Assembly: GCA_951799445.1 (NCBI GenBank)
Contig: OX637295.1
Coordinates: 1,860,001 to 1,924,000, forward strand
DNA length: 64,000 nt
Direction: 5' to 3'
DNA from: Pseudisothecium myosuroides
Taxonomy: Eukaryota > Streptophyta > Bryopsida > Hypnales > Lembophyllaceae
Program-made: the position numbers and the translations under genes
Notes under the pieces: model-generated
Told to the model about the DNA's origin: nothing
Databases searched by the model: none
The model's input: only the letters and a program-made list of their open reading frames with translations
Part shown: in pieces, positions 47,034 to 59,419 of the stretch
Numbering within the stretch: the stretch's first letter is position 1
Layout of the letters: the number at the start of each line of letters is the position of its first letter

Positions 47034-49005
47034 TTAAGACCTATATTTTTGTATTTTCTGAAAACTTTAGGATTGAAATCTCATTTATAAAATTGATAAT
47101 AAATGTTTTATTAAATTTAGTTTTATAATGGAAATTTTAATTTCTAAATTACATTTATCTTTTGTATAGCTTGAAATAGAAAAAACATGTAGATAATATC
47201 TTTAACATGCATAAATTAATGTTCATTTTTATTTGCAAACTATTTATGTAATATTTAACTAAATTCTTGAATTTTATTAATTTTTATAAATTTCTATCCA
47301 AAACTTTATATGCATTAAAGTTGAACAATTTAAAATATTTATCACATTTAAACGTACTTAGAATTCTAAGTAACTATTCTATTTTTATATACATTAGTCA
47401 CATGCACATCTGGCTCTTAAAACAATTTATTGTCTCATGGGGTTATCAGAAACTTAGCATATACGAGTTTAATTGCAATGAAGTTCTACTTGATTTAATT
47501 AATTCTTAAAATTTCACAATGTAGTTAAAAACAAACTTTCTCTCTATGTAATAATTTGTCTTGTAAATAAACTTCTTTGTTCTAAAATTTGTGGTTTAAA
47601 AATGAATACTTCAAATGATTGTAGATCTAATAAAATTTAGATCATGCAATAAGCAACCAAAAAAATTTAGATATAAAAACTAAATAAAATTAGACAACAA
47701 AATTTCATATAATTCATGTTTTAATCAAAATTAGTGTAAAAGTATAACGCCTAATTTACATTATGAATAAATGAACATTAATTTTGAGGAGATAATAAAT
47801 AAATTTTATTTTACAAAAATTAAACATTAAAGTAAAAGTATTTTTAATTTACTTATATATACATACACATACATACATACATATATGCATATTCAATACA
47901 TACATACTTTATCCACAAAAATACACCAAATTTGTACTAAAAAAACTTTGTAATGTATATTATGTGTAAATTTTGTAAGGCCCATTACATTTATGTTACC
48001 ACCAGTTTTAAATCTAATTTAGTCTACTCTAAAAAGTGAGTATGCTGATCAAGCTCTAATATTGTTTGGAACTGAGTTTGGAACAAGAAGGGTCCTCCTC
48101 TCTACTTGTTTCAATAGGTTCTTGGCTCTTTGGTTCATTGTCCGACCGCACAGCTTGGTTGTTGTTAACTTGTTATGCCGGGTTTTTTTTAATGCAATGG
48201 TTCTTCCATGAATTGTTAAAAAAAAACAAAAAAAATGACCGTGATCTAAAAGCATTCAAGACACAGAGGTACATTTTGCTTTTTGCAATGTATTTTCAAT
48301 GTACATTTCAAGAGGTGGTTGCTTTTAGTGACTAGTACGTTTCAACTTCAAAAATTTGTAAGTAGTTCCACAAAAGTCCAAAAAATATGAAACGACTTGG
48401 GTAAAATGTCAATTCCATTTTTCTTCCTATGAAATTTACTCAAAATTGTTTCAAGGAAGTTAACTTCCTTGAAAAAGCAATCAACTATTAAATGGTCGCT
48501 TTAAAAGCAAGACTACCTTTTTAACCTTATACATGTAGTTTCTTCTTTTTAAAACTATAGTGTTTTTTTGAATATTTGACATGTGTGAAACAAGATGTGG
48601 TCACAAACTTTTTTGGTAGTTCAATGAGTGAACGCTTTTGAAGCTCTTGTGCACAACAGTAACATCTAAGTATCTAAACTCTTATCTACTTGGTCAATAA
48701 TTGTCAATATTTGGTACATACCAACCATAAAGTAAATAGGAAAAATAAATCATTTTAAAATTCAATAACAAAAGACTGACTCAGTTCCACATTTGTTGGA
48801 TAGTTTGAAGATCTTTTTTTGAATATTTTAATAGCAATTCCTATACAAGATTTATTGAAACTTGTATATGGACTTGTAGAAATGAGTGTTTGTTGATTGT
48901 AAGAATTTGATCAATAGTGAAAATGATAATATTTCCACTAACTCTATTATTGCAAAATGAACAATTTACATCCATTTTTGACATACAAATAATCTTCAAA
49001 GGGTA
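47034..49005. other. AT-rich spacer between divergent COX5C and MDH
   Basis: Contains simple repeats (TACA/TATA units at 47857-47910). A 90-codon open frame at 48066-48335 has hydrophobic stretches but no family match. Promoters of both neighbours should lie here, but I could not fix a TATA box with confidence because the whole stretch is AT-rich. Confidence 0.45.
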
Positions 49006-51819
49006 ATGGAAATGATGACATTTATGAGATATAGTTGCAATTTCGCGCCAAGAATCCACGCACGAGCTTGCAATGTTAATGCTAATGTACAACAACAGTG
49101 GACTCGTGGAAAACGAACGGTGGCAGTGTTAGGAGCTGCTGGAGGAATTGGCCAACCATTAGGGTTGTTGATGAAGCTCAATCCTCTTGTTTCTGATTTG
49201 AGGTTGTTTGATATTGCTGGCACACCGGGTGTTGCATGTGACATTAGTCATGTCAATACCCAAGCAAATGTAAGCATTATTTGTGGATGAAAATATGAGG
49301 CATTTGGACCTTCAATATTGTATAAAATTATTGTCCGAATAGTTATATGAATTTTTTCTTACATTGTTTAAAACATAAAGACTTGTTCCAAATGTACTTA
49401 GAATGCTTTGACAATTCATATGCACTTAGAGGTGTCCAATTAATATGCCTAAAACTAAACTTTTTGTCTACAATAATTATTAAAAAAAATCAGATATAAT
49501 AGATTTATCAAAGATTTCATGTATCAAATTGTGGTTTTATTTATCTTGTATGACAAACATTGACATTCTTTGTGGATTAGTCAAATAATATTATGTTTGA
49601 TTGATCTATAAAATTTAAAAATAATCTCTATGTTTAATTCTACAAGTTAGTAGATGACTAATATTTAATAATTCTATTAGTAAAATCTTATTGAATTAAA
49701 TGGTAAATAAAATGGTTCAATTAATAAACAAATAACATTGCTTAATAGGTGGCAGGATATGCAGGAGATTCTGAACTTGGAAAAGCACTGAAAGGATGTG
49801 ACCTTGTCATTATCCCAGCGGGAGTGCCACGCAAACCTGGCATGACCCGTGATGAATTGTTTAATGTCAACGCTGGCATTGTGCAAAGCTTATGTACAAG
49901 CATTGCAAAGCATTGTCCTAAAGCTTTAGTGAACATTATTAGCAATCCTGTAAATTCAACAGTCCCTATTGCAGCTGAGGTATTAAAAAAAGCTGGAACA
50001 TACGATCCTAAAAGATTATTTGGTGTAACCACTCTTGATGTAGTTCGTGCTAAAACATTCTATGCCGTTAGAATGAAAGTTCCAGTAAAAGGTACATCAA
50101 TTTAAATACAATTTACAAAAATATATCTTCTTGCATTATAAAATAATTTTATATTAATAAAATCATATTATGTTTTCAAAATCTAAGATTTTATAAACAT
50201 CAAATTAAATTATTAGTATGGAAAAATCAAAATTAATAGTTCTAATAGAATTTTTAGTTTTTTTGTAATTTATACTAAAATGTTTACATGGTTGTTGAAT
50301 GTAGAGGTAGATTTGCCTGTTGTTGGTGGACACGCAGGAATCACAATTCTTCCTCTTTTTTCACAGGTATTCTCTTGGACTATTGTCACTTTATTTTTAG
50401 TTTTATAAAATGATTTACACTAAATTTGAAAAAAATAAATGCTAAAGTGGTTTCTTAGAAGTGCAAAACTTATACATAACAAAAGATCATTCAATGACAT
50501 TTGGATTTTTAATTATGTATCTTATATAAAATTTATTTCATAGGTTAAACCCAAAAAACAAATGTCAACACAAGATATTGATACTCTTACAAAACAAACT
50601 CAAGATGGTGGAACAGTGGTTGTTCAAGCTAAGGCTGGCAAAGGCTCTGCTACTTTGTCTATGGCGTAAGTAAATATTAATTTGTTGTTTAAAAGAAGTC
50701 TTTTAAATTATAACTTACGAATCTTAATTTCTTTTGTATATTTTTTGTAAAAATAAAATTTTATAGAAATAAAACCATTGTCATTCAAATGTTTTAGTAA
50801 AAAAATTTGTAAAAAATTTGTATGCAACTTTTGAATTTTTAATAAATAAGTAGCAAACCTGTGATGATTGCAAGTTTATTTTTTTCTAATTTCAAGTTTA
50901 AAATTTTTGATAGGTATGCAGGAGCTCTATTTGCAGATGCATGTTTAAAAGGCTTGGAAGGTTCAAAAGGGGTAATAGAATGTTCATATGTGGAGTCTAG
51001 TATTGTGAAAGGCATACCTTTTTTTTCATCCAAGGCAAGTTTAAATTTACCACATCAACTTTGTATTGTGTCAAATTTAAAATTCATAAGGTCAAATTGT
51101 TTGTGCTGCGCAAAATAATAGATTGTAATTTATTTGGCTATTACATATTTTTAAGTTCATCGGCTTAAAAGAATTTAGTGGTTGACAATCATAATTATTA
51201 AAGAATATTTTCATTCAATTGGACAACTCAAAATAAGAACAAAAATATACGTTATATGCCTATGGTCAAGCAAATGCTTTCCAATCTAAATGCTAGGAAA
51301 GAAAAAATTTTGAACTTTCCTCAAACAAACTATTTTGGTTCAATTGAATCCATATATCACTACTGTAGTAATCCGAAGCATTATTCCAAGATAAAAGCAA
51401 TGGTTGGAGCCTTAATTAAGGAATGCAAGCTATTTTAAAACTCCTAGTTTTATCTCAATAGAGACATTTCTACATTCAATATGCTACTATGTTGTATATA
51501 ATTACATTTGTTTAGATTTCTAACTACAATACATAACAATGCAAAGAAGCATGATTGAAACAATTACTAATCATGTAATGGGAGGGAACAATGGCAATGG
51601 GTTATCCCATTTGAAATATTCAATGCTACTTGCAAATGAAGGTGTTATTTAAATTAATATTATGAATGAAATTTGGCTGGACAGGTGCGCTTAGGACCCA
51701 AAGGTGCAGAAGAAATTATAGGTTTAGGTGAATTATCTGATTATGAGCAGAAGGCATTGGAGGCAATGAAAAAAGAATTGTTAGGTTCAATCAAAAAAGG
51801 AGTGGATTTTGTAATGTAA
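49006..51819 (+). CDS. mMDH: Mitochondrial NAD-dependent malate dehydrogenase
   Basis: Oxidises malate to oxaloacetate with NAD in the mitochondrial matrix (TCA cycle). Exons 49006-49269, 49749-50091, 50305-50366, 50544-50665, 50914-51034, 51685-51819; all phases fit and give 348 residues, normal for the family. An Arg-containing presequence covers about residues 1-35. The NAD motif GAAGGIG is at 43-49, the substrate loop VPRKPGMTR carries R116 and R122, ISNPVN carries N154, DVVRA carries R188 and VGGHAG the catalytic H212. [27 protein letters not shown] is typical of the mitochondrial form, while the [12 protein letters not shown] stretch is nearer to glyoxysomal enzymes. The fifth intron begins with GC. 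The start is the first ATG of the exon. Coding bases are unusually AT-rich compared with the galacturonokinase and CPP1-like genes, matching the local composition. No damage is seen. Confidence 0.93.
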
Positions 51820-52219
51820 AAATAAAAAAAATTAATATAATAATAGTACCAGTTTGTAAGAGTTTTTTTTATTATCACGTAAATATGTCAATTGTAAATA
51901 TTTCAAATTTTCAATTTCATTGGAAAAAACTTGGAAAACCCCCCAACATGTGTATAATTATTGACACATATAGAGTGTTTTTAAAAAGTGAAATACTTGA
52001 TAACCTAGGAATACAAGGGATGACTTTAGAATAACCCAAATGTTAAAAATGAAAAGAGGGATATTCCATGTACTAACAAAGAACAAATTCTCTATGACCA
52101 AGAATGCACTACTAACATAATATATCAACCCATGAAAAGGAGACACTTTTAGTGATCAATTTAATAAGTTTTAAAAGGTGTAGCCTATTGCCGTCAATTA
52201 GCTTTTGCTTTACTCTTAA

Positions 52220-53403
52220 AACTTGTAAAATATCCTATTTTTTTTGGAGATGCTTGTTGAAGGAAGGATGTGTGTATGCATGTTTTTGACATATCTATGC
52301 AATTGAATTAAGAAAAAAATTCATCACCAATGCTTTTCAATCAATTATCTTGTAAAACCATGAATATTAAATGAATCAATTTATCAAAAATGTAATTTTG
52401 TTTGGAATTGTATAAGAATTGAATGATAATTATGCAAGATTAAAAAAATGCTCATTGTATTCAATATTATACAAAAAATTTTGAATAGCATAATAAGCAG
52501 TTTGTAAGATTACTGAACCCAATCATACAGTGGGATACAATAGTCTTACAATTGACCTATTTAAATCATTCAATTTTTTTTGTGTAATGTGGAGTTTATT
52601 TGGTATATTTTAGTAAGCATAATTATCATTGCATCCTTATACAATCCCAATCAAGCATACCAAATTTCAATTTCAAAAAAACAAAAATCCATTTTTGGTG
52701 AATTTTTAAAGTCAATTTTTATGGTTTTACATGATATTTGATTGGAAACCATTGGTGGTGAATTTTTTCAGCTCGATTGTGGAAATATGTAGGGAACATG
52801 CATATGCACATCTTTCATATTAAAACACATGCCATTATGTAACAAAAATATAATCTAGGAAGTTTTCAATGTGAAGTGCCATGTGACCAAACTTTGTAAC
52901 ATAGATATCTTTATATCAATTAACTAGATTTTGGCAAAGTAATTGTACCATCATGTTCAAATGTACAAAATTAGTTATTATATGAGGGGCACATAGAAAA
53001 ATCTAATTATAATAAAGAGATATCTATTTTTACAAAAGCTGGGCATTGTCACCCCAATATTGAAATCTCTATTGAGAAGGAATTGTGAAACTTTTTGGAA
53101 TTGCTTGTTGTAGGGGGGATGTGCATATGGATGTTCTGTACATATCTCTATAATCGAATTAAAAAAATTCATCACCAATTGTTTTCAATAAAATATCATG
53201 TAAAACCAAGAAAATTGACTTTAAAAATTCATCAAAAATGGAGTTTGCTTTTTTAAAACTGAAATTTGGTATGCTTAATTGAGATTGTGTAAGGATGCAA
53301 TGACCATTATGCTTACCAAAATATACCAATTAAACTGTACTTTATACAAAAAAAATTAAATGGCTCAAATGGGCCGGTTGTAAGATTATTGTACCCCACT
53401 ATA
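52220..53403. mobile_element. Inverted-repeat element (about 875 bp) with an adjoining partial copy
   Basis: The left arm from about 52527 (CAGTGGGATACAATAGTCTTA) is matched by the reverse complement ending near 53403 (AGTGGGGTACAATAATCTTA); the arms are about 200 bp and include GGTATATTTT(A/G)GTAAGCAT. Sequence at 53096-53270 and again at 52244-52420 resembles 7810-7990, so this belongs with the element at 7533-8125. The stretch 52220-52526 looks like the right half of a second copy. Confidence 0.55.
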
Positions 53404-53524
53404 TTGTACAATTTTCAATTCCTCTAGATACAAAAATCTAGAATAAGATAGGAAAATCCAATTTCAACAACCTCCAAATTTACACACCTAAAAGTCTCAC
53501 ACAATCACACAGTACTCTACATGT

Positions 53525-54350
53525 TTAAGAAACTAGATACCAACTACCAATAGAAGCAACCACCAACCTCTTCCCTTTGGTCACTTTCATTCATTGCTTT
53601 GTTCCTTTGCTTACTTTTAGTCATTGTTTTATTCCTTTGCTCACTTCTTCTATCTATGTCCTGCTAGTTTTAACCTTGAACAATTTTTATAGTTGTACAT
53701 ACAATATTCAAGAGACTAGACACCAACTACCAATAGAAGCAACAACCAACCTCTTCCCTTTCAATCATTGCTTTACTCCTTTGCTCACTTCTTCTACCTA
53801 TGTCTTGCTAGTTTTAACTTCAAGTATTTTCATAGTTGACTAGGAGTACAATAGAGAATCCCAATTTCCATCTTAGGCATTTGGGGATGGCGTACTAGCT
53901 AAAGGAAATTTTGTTAAGGAAATCATATGGCCAATCACATTTTCTTGAAGATACAAGCCGGTGGTGCACTTATGTGAGGTGAGCTGGATGCCAAGCAAGT
54001 GCAATACTTTGCATTGATTTTTGCACTACATCACATGAAGTAGTTGTCTGAAGCATATACATTAATGATTTGTTGTAATTCAAGAATAATTGGATTGTCA
54101 TACATTGATTCAACTCTAAGTACTAGCTAAAGGGAATTTTGTTAAGGAAATCATATGGCCAATCACATTTTCTAGAAGATACAAGCTAGTGGTGCGCTTA
54201 TGTGAAGTGAGCTAGATGCCAAGCAAGTGCAATACTTTGCATTGATTTTTGCACTACAACATCACTACATGAAGTAGTTGTCTGAAGCATATATATTAAT
54301 GATTTGTTGTAATTCAAGAATAATTGGATTGTCATACATTGATTCAACTC
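53525..54350. repeat. Two direct tandem duplications
   Basis: First pair: about 53525-53685 and 53715-53830, both starting CAACTACCAATAGAAGCAA. Second pair: period 228 bp, copies at 53892-54119 and 54120-54350, both starting GTACTAGCTAAAGG and containing GGAAATCATATGGCCAATC. The copies in each pair are highly similar. No coding function is apparent. Confidence 0.75.
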
Positions 54351-54632
54351 TAAATAACCTCCATATCCTCAACAATTAGGTTGCCAATTTTATTGTGCAT
54401 TATATCTTCGTATTGCAAAGAACCACAGCTAGAAGGAACCAACTATAACTTTACCATACTATACTATATTCAAATAATACATAATCAGGTGCATTAAAAT
54501 CCCCTTTGAATTGGTAACAAGCTTTCTCTCTGATCAATCGAATACTTCAGTAGGAACTCTGAACAATGCAAAAACTCTTCCTTTAGAATGATCACTTCTG
54601 AAGCACCAAAACTGAAACGAAAAAGTCCATCC

Positions 54633-54704
54633 GGGGCATTGAGAGAATCGAACTCCCGGCCTCTCGCACCCAAAGCGAGAATCATACCACTAGACCAAAT
54701 GCCC
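54633..54704 (-). tRNA. trnP-UGG: tRNA-Pro (UGG anticodon)
   Basis: The 72 nt minus-strand sequence folds as a cloverleaf. The acceptor stem GGGCATT pairs perfectly with AATGCCC, the D-arm carries A-box-like TGGTCTAGTGGT, the anticodon stem CTCGC/GCGAG encloses loop TTTGGGT with anticodon TGG, and the T-loop is TTCGATT on a five-pair stem with one G-U pair. There is no intron. It is a nuclear-type tRNA; CCA is not encoded. Confidence 0.93.
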
Positions 54705-54719
54705 GCACCACTTGACCCC

Positions 54720-55839
54720 ACAGTTTTCTTGAGTCAATAAAACATATCACCGCCAGATTTCTATGGAAGACTTCAAAGTGTAAGAAAGTGGCGTGACTAG
54801 AATTCAGTCCGAGCAGTTTGGTTCATTTCTACTCAATTACTGACAACGAACTCAATTCCAAAACCTTGCTCTTCGTACCACTGGTTTTGAAGCAGAGCAA
54901 GAGAGAGAATCATCGTGAGAATACTAAAAAAACTCTTTCGACTCAGAAAAAGTCTCATAACCGTCGCCCGCAACAGCAGCACACTGCACGACCACAAGTA
55001 CTGTACCCACTTACTTGGGAATATCTAGTCACCAAGTAAAATGAGCACATGCAGCCGAGAGAAACATTGAAAACTGTCATTCACACAGCAAATACCAGAA
55101 AACCCATGTCATTGTTGCAATGAAAGCTCTTAAATACGATCCTATGCAAATTCGACCTACTCAGCGTAAACGGCGTAAGTTTGTAATAGAATTCAAGCGT
55201 AAACAGATGATAGCAATGAGGAGACGTACGACATTATGATTCACACCATAGCAACCACAATTAACACTTCAAAATGTTAGCATTACTTAAGGTAGATGAT
55301 ATTATAACGTTAAGTACCTGTACTGACCCTGGTTACCAACACCAGCTCATCTATGCATACACTTGGTTGGGCTTCAATTAGCACAAAGGGTGAAAGCATG
55401 ACTTGGCTAAATTGGTCGATGGCCACTGAGATTCGAATGGAATGAGGTTGTCTACTGTCACTTGTAGTGGTCTACAGCCTTCCACTTTGACTGATTGCAT
55501 GAGAAATTCATTCATAGTGATAAATTTCTTATCTCAACAGATTTGGCTATTGTACTGAAAGTGTTCTCTTCATATCTCTATACTGGTCTCCCAATGCAAG
55601 CCCACTCCTACATCTTGGTTAAAATGCTTAAATGACGCAAACAGTATCCTCTAAAATACAGATTAGAGAACATGTCTCTACATTGTCGTCCAGACGCTAG
55701 CTCTCAGCGGGTTTCAATTTCCGCAACCTAAACCCTAAACCTTTTAAATCTAACAACTGACAAAATTCTCCGGTGCAATCCCTTGAATGAGCTTGCAATA
55801 CCATCGGGATGATGAAATACCTGGTGCCCTTCCTCCTCG
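54720..55839. other. Intergenic between tRNA-Pro and the CPP1-like gene
   Basis: No gene recognised. A telomere-like CCTAAACCCTAAACC box lies at 55727-55741 downstream of the CPP1-like stop codon. The part next to that stop is probably its 3' untranslated region. Confidence 0.45.
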
Positions 55840-56796
55840 TCACCTGTAGAACGAAGCGATAATGAAGAGACCAACGGCCGTGACGCCCGTGACGAAAAGC
55901 TCCTGCGCTCCCATGAACGCTCTCGGAATATACTGCCCCGCAAGTTCAAACGCATTCAAGATCCCCGTATAAGCCAGTGACGCCACCGCCACACAGCTAA
56001 ACACTAACCCTAACGTCCGCAGCAAGCGTTTCCCATTCTTCAGCCTCGTGCCGCTCTCCTCCCGTCTCCCCCCTCCTCCTTCTTCGCCCTCCTCTTCATC
56101 CTCATAGCTCACCGTCACCGCCGCAGGCTCAAACTCCTTCAGCTTGTTAAAAAGACGATAAATATACAAAAAGATCATGAACTGCAGCGGCTTCCACTCC
56201 GCCTGCCCTCCCACGGCCGCAATCCACGCCGAAAACAGCCCCGAAATCGCCAGATTAATCAAAACCTCCCGCTTCTCCACGGACGCCCTTTTCGGACCCC
56301 AGGGAAACCAGGACCGCTTGTCCGCGTACTTAATCTCCTTCGACACCGCAAACTGGCCACCAAACGCCAACCCTTGCTTCCGGTTCGACAACTGCATCAT
56401 CATAATCTTATCATACGCCTTCTCCAGACGCTCCACGGTCCCCTCATCCCCACGCTTCTCCGCGTCCTTACGCCTCCGCGTATACGCAGCCTTGATCACC
56501 TCGAACTTCTCCAAGGCGCTCACACCGAGCGTCAGGTAAGGACTCTCCGGAACAGAAGAGCCTTCGCCGCCTGATCCTGCGGCAGAAGCTCCAGATGCAC
56601 TGCTGCTGCAACGAATAATGCGAGATCTCCGAGGCTGCGAGGAGGAGGAGGTGGACAGACCTAAATTCCGAACACGACGAGGAGATGCGAGCCTGAGAGA
56701 TGAGAGCGGGAGAGAGGAGGAAGGGGAAGGTGAAGGGGGAGTTCGGGAGGAGAGAAGAGTGGCTTGGGAGTGCGGGAAGCAGCTGCACGACGCCAT
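55840..56796 (-). CDS. CPP1/DUF3353 family chloroplast J-like membrane protein
   Basis: Plastid envelope or thylakoid protein of the family that includes CPP1 (chaperone-like protein of POR1) and its J-like relatives. The 318-residue frame is a single exon. Residues 1-62 are Ser/Pro/Arg-rich like a plastid transit peptide. SPYLTLGVS at 85-93 starts a J-like helical domain running to about 147, with RRRKDAEKRGDE and LEKAYDKIMMMQLSNRK; no classical HPD is present, as usual in this family. KEIKYADKRSWFPWGP leads into membrane helices near 178-195, 204-216, 260-280 and 300-316. An acidic Gly-rich loop (232-244) separates the second and third helices and makes the protein longer than most relatives. 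The coding sequence is GC-rich, especially at the 5' end. Which family member it corresponds to is not certain. Confidence 0.87.
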   Translation of the reverse strand: MASCSCFPHSQATLLSSRTPPSPSPSSSLPLSSLRLASPRRVRNLGLSTSSSSQPRRSRIIRCSSSASGASAAGSGGEGSSVPESPYLTLGVSALEKFEVIKAAYTRRRKDAEKRGDEGTVERLEKAYDKIMMMQLSNRKQGLAFGGQFAVSKEIKYADKRSWFPWGPKRASVEKREVLINLAISGLFSAWIAAVGGQAEWKPLQFMIFLYIYRLFNKLKEFEPAAVTVSYEDEEEGEEGGGGRREESGTRLKNGKRLLRTLGLVFSCVAVASLAYTGILNAFELAGQYIPRAFMGAQELFVTGVTAVGLFIIASFYR

Positions 56797-57312
56797 AGCT
56801 GCGCCAAGTGCTGCAATTGGGAAGGAATGGGGTGAGAAAACAGAATTCGGGGAAGACGATGGAGTTATCCAAAGGGTTTATGGTGGGATTTCATGGTCCT
56901 TTTCCAAGGGAGTCACGCTCTCCATGCTGGCCTACTTCATCTCTTCCTCGTGGTTGCAAGTACCTGGATGAACTGCACTGATTTATTGTATAACAATGGT
57001 TTATCCTATTAAGGTACGTATCCTTAAACCGCCACTAATTACTCCTGTGCCTAATTACTACTATTAGACTGTTCAAATTTTTCTATATTCTTATTGGCAA
57101 GGGAAAGGAGGTTCCAATGCACCAAAGAATGCAACATTTGGATACTATGTGCAAAAGTTACGAAGGAACAAAGTTTGGTTCTAAAAGCATTTCTTTCACG
57201 GAGGTACATAACTGATTTTGGAAATGTACACACACTGAAGATGGCGCTTTAAGGTCAGTGGCGCATTAAGGATACCTACCTTAGTGCAGATCCATGAAAA
57301 GAATAAAAACTG

Positions 57313-58530
57313 TAGACACTAATTTTGTAAGTGACACTAATTTTGCATGCACTGTAATAAGATAAAATTAGCGGAGTGATACTAATTTTACCAAAGATAC
57401 GCCATTATAAATTAGCACACATTGATTAAAAGAGTGAGAACTATAATAATATTAATTTTGCAAGCGACACTACTGTAGCTTTACACCCATTGTAATAAGA
57501 TAAAATTAGCAGAGTGATACTAATTTCACCAAAGATACATCACTATAAATTAGCACACATTGATTAAAAGAGTGAAAACTATAATTATATTAATTTTGCA
57601 AGAGACACTACCGTAGTTTTGCACCCACTGTAATAAGATAAAATTAGCGGAGTGATACTAATTTCACCAAAGATACGCCATTATAAATTAGCACACATTG
57701 TTTAAAAGAGTAAGAACTATAATTATACTCCCTCTGTTTCTGAAAAAAACAAGGATTCATGTGTTTTTTTCCGTTTCAAAAAAAACCCAGGATTTGCTCC
57801 TTCCTGCAATACAAGCACACAATGAAGGATGCAGATGATCCATGACTGTTGTATGGACTGCTCCGTAGTTGCTGCCATACACTAAATAAAATTCCCCATC
57901 TAAGTAAAATTCCTTGTCACACAGAAGTATGCAGCGCAAAGAACGAGCAATGAACGTTCAGACCCCGAACAACTTACAAGGGCATGTACAGGTTGCAGCA
58001 ATTGGGCAGCGTGCTCACAAATGAATGTGAAATGCCATCATCAACTGCTTCTAGAGCCATGAACAAAAACAAAGAGGGATCGCAATTGCTACGCATGAAA
58101 CTTTGTGACACAGGTGGTGTTCTGCAACGAAGCATCAAAAATGTTCTTTATGCTCCCTACACAACCATGTTTCCTCTTCAAAAGCCAGGCTGACTCTCTA
58201 GAAAGCATGTTATCTATAACATTAGCATATTAACTTTCTCATAAGTGTGTTACAGCTTGACAATTCTCTGAATCTGCCTTAAGTCAGCACCTTCTCTAAA
58301 ACCCAGTTTTTTTTCAGAAACAGAGGGAGTATTAATTTTGCAAGAGACACTACCATAGTTTTGCACCCACTGTAATAAGATAAAATTAGCGGAGTGATAC
58401 TAATTTCACCAAAGATACACCATTATAAATTAGCACACATTGATTAAAAGAGTGAGAACTATCATGATATTAATTTTGCAAGGGACATTAGTTTTGCACC
58501 CTTATTAATACGATAAATCAATGTCAGTAG
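57313..58530. repeat. Tandem array of about 138 bp units, split by a mariner-type element
   Basis: Units begin ATTAATTTTGCAAG and contain GTAATAAGATAAAATTAGC and ATAAATTAGCACACATTGAT. Copies start near 57318, 57451, 57589, 58332 and, partly, 58470. Degenerate traces (GACACTAATTTTGCA) continue to about 59040. The insertion at 57728-58329 separates the third and fourth units. Non-coding. Confidence 0.8.
57728..58329. mobile_element. Stowaway/mariner-type TIR element, 602 bp
   Basis: The ends CTCCCTCTGTTTCTGAAAAA and its complement are flanked by TA (57726-57727, 58330-58331). CTCCCTC with a TA duplication is the mark of plant Stowaway and mariner elements. Neighbouring array units give the empty site AATTATATTAATT. 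At 602 bp it is longer than typical Stowaway MITEs. No transposase frame is present. Confidence 0.82.
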
Positions 58531-58559
58531 TATGTGTGATATTTATCATAACATTGTTT

Positions 58560-59300
58560 AATTATGAGGTAGTGAGGGGTCCCTTTTCCATCCATAAAAA
58601 GGGTTCCCCCAACAGTGAACAAAATTGAGTTACATGGCTCCTCAATCGTTGAATTATACTAAAAGTCTCTGCAAAGCATCTAGAGAGGCATAATACCTTC
58701 CTAGTATATGGAAAACCATTGCCTGGTTATACAATGTTATGTATTTATCAAATTTACATTGTTTTAAATTTGTGCATACTAAAATATCATTAAATTAAAT
58801 TGCAAAAAATAAAAAATTTAGTTATACTAATAATTTTGTAGGTGAAATTAATTTTGCACTGTCACTAATAGGATATATCTATATCCATTGTATTGTACAT
58901 GAGACTCATAAATACCAAAGTTATGCTATTTTAAGTTAGTGCAAGTTGAAAAATTAATTTAATTTAATAATTTCTATGATTTTTTTGTAATGCCATTGAT
59001 TTTGTAGTGACACTAATTTTGCACTCCAAATTAATCAAATATATACTCACAAGTTTGCTCAACATAGAGGAGTGCATAAAATTTTAAGAGATAATATAAA
59101 TATTCCTTGAAGAAAATAGGTATGTTTCAACATCATGGCAAGGCTGGATCACTTTAAAAAGAAAATTGAATAATTTAGAATATTCCAAAAAACAACATAA
59201 GTATGAATTTTGTACTTTGGTATGTCAAAAATACAATAAAAGATTGCCGAATGGTATGGACAAAAATGCAATTTTTATTATAAAGCTTAAATGGATAGAA
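58560..59300. other. AT-rich intergenic DNA with array remnants
   Basis: Traces of the 138 bp array unit are seen near 58830 and 58990. Nothing else is recognised. Confidence 0.45.
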
Positions 59301-59419
59301 TAGTCTAAGTAAAGTTTTTGTTTTATCATTTGCAAACAACTTTAATCTCAAATTTCTTCTCAGTTAGGACTATGATCAAAGGGAAGTTTCTAGCGTCCAA
59401 AGAAAAACTTATCATGTCC

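Noticed and set aside
48066..48335. Open frame of 89 residues with hydrophobic stretches
   Set aside because: No family motif, poly-A/poly-T driven composition and no supporting context between COX5C and MDH.
55840..56980. Plus-strand open frames of 66-120 residues over the CPP1-like gene
   Set aside because: Shadow frames of GC-rich coding sequence on the opposite strand.
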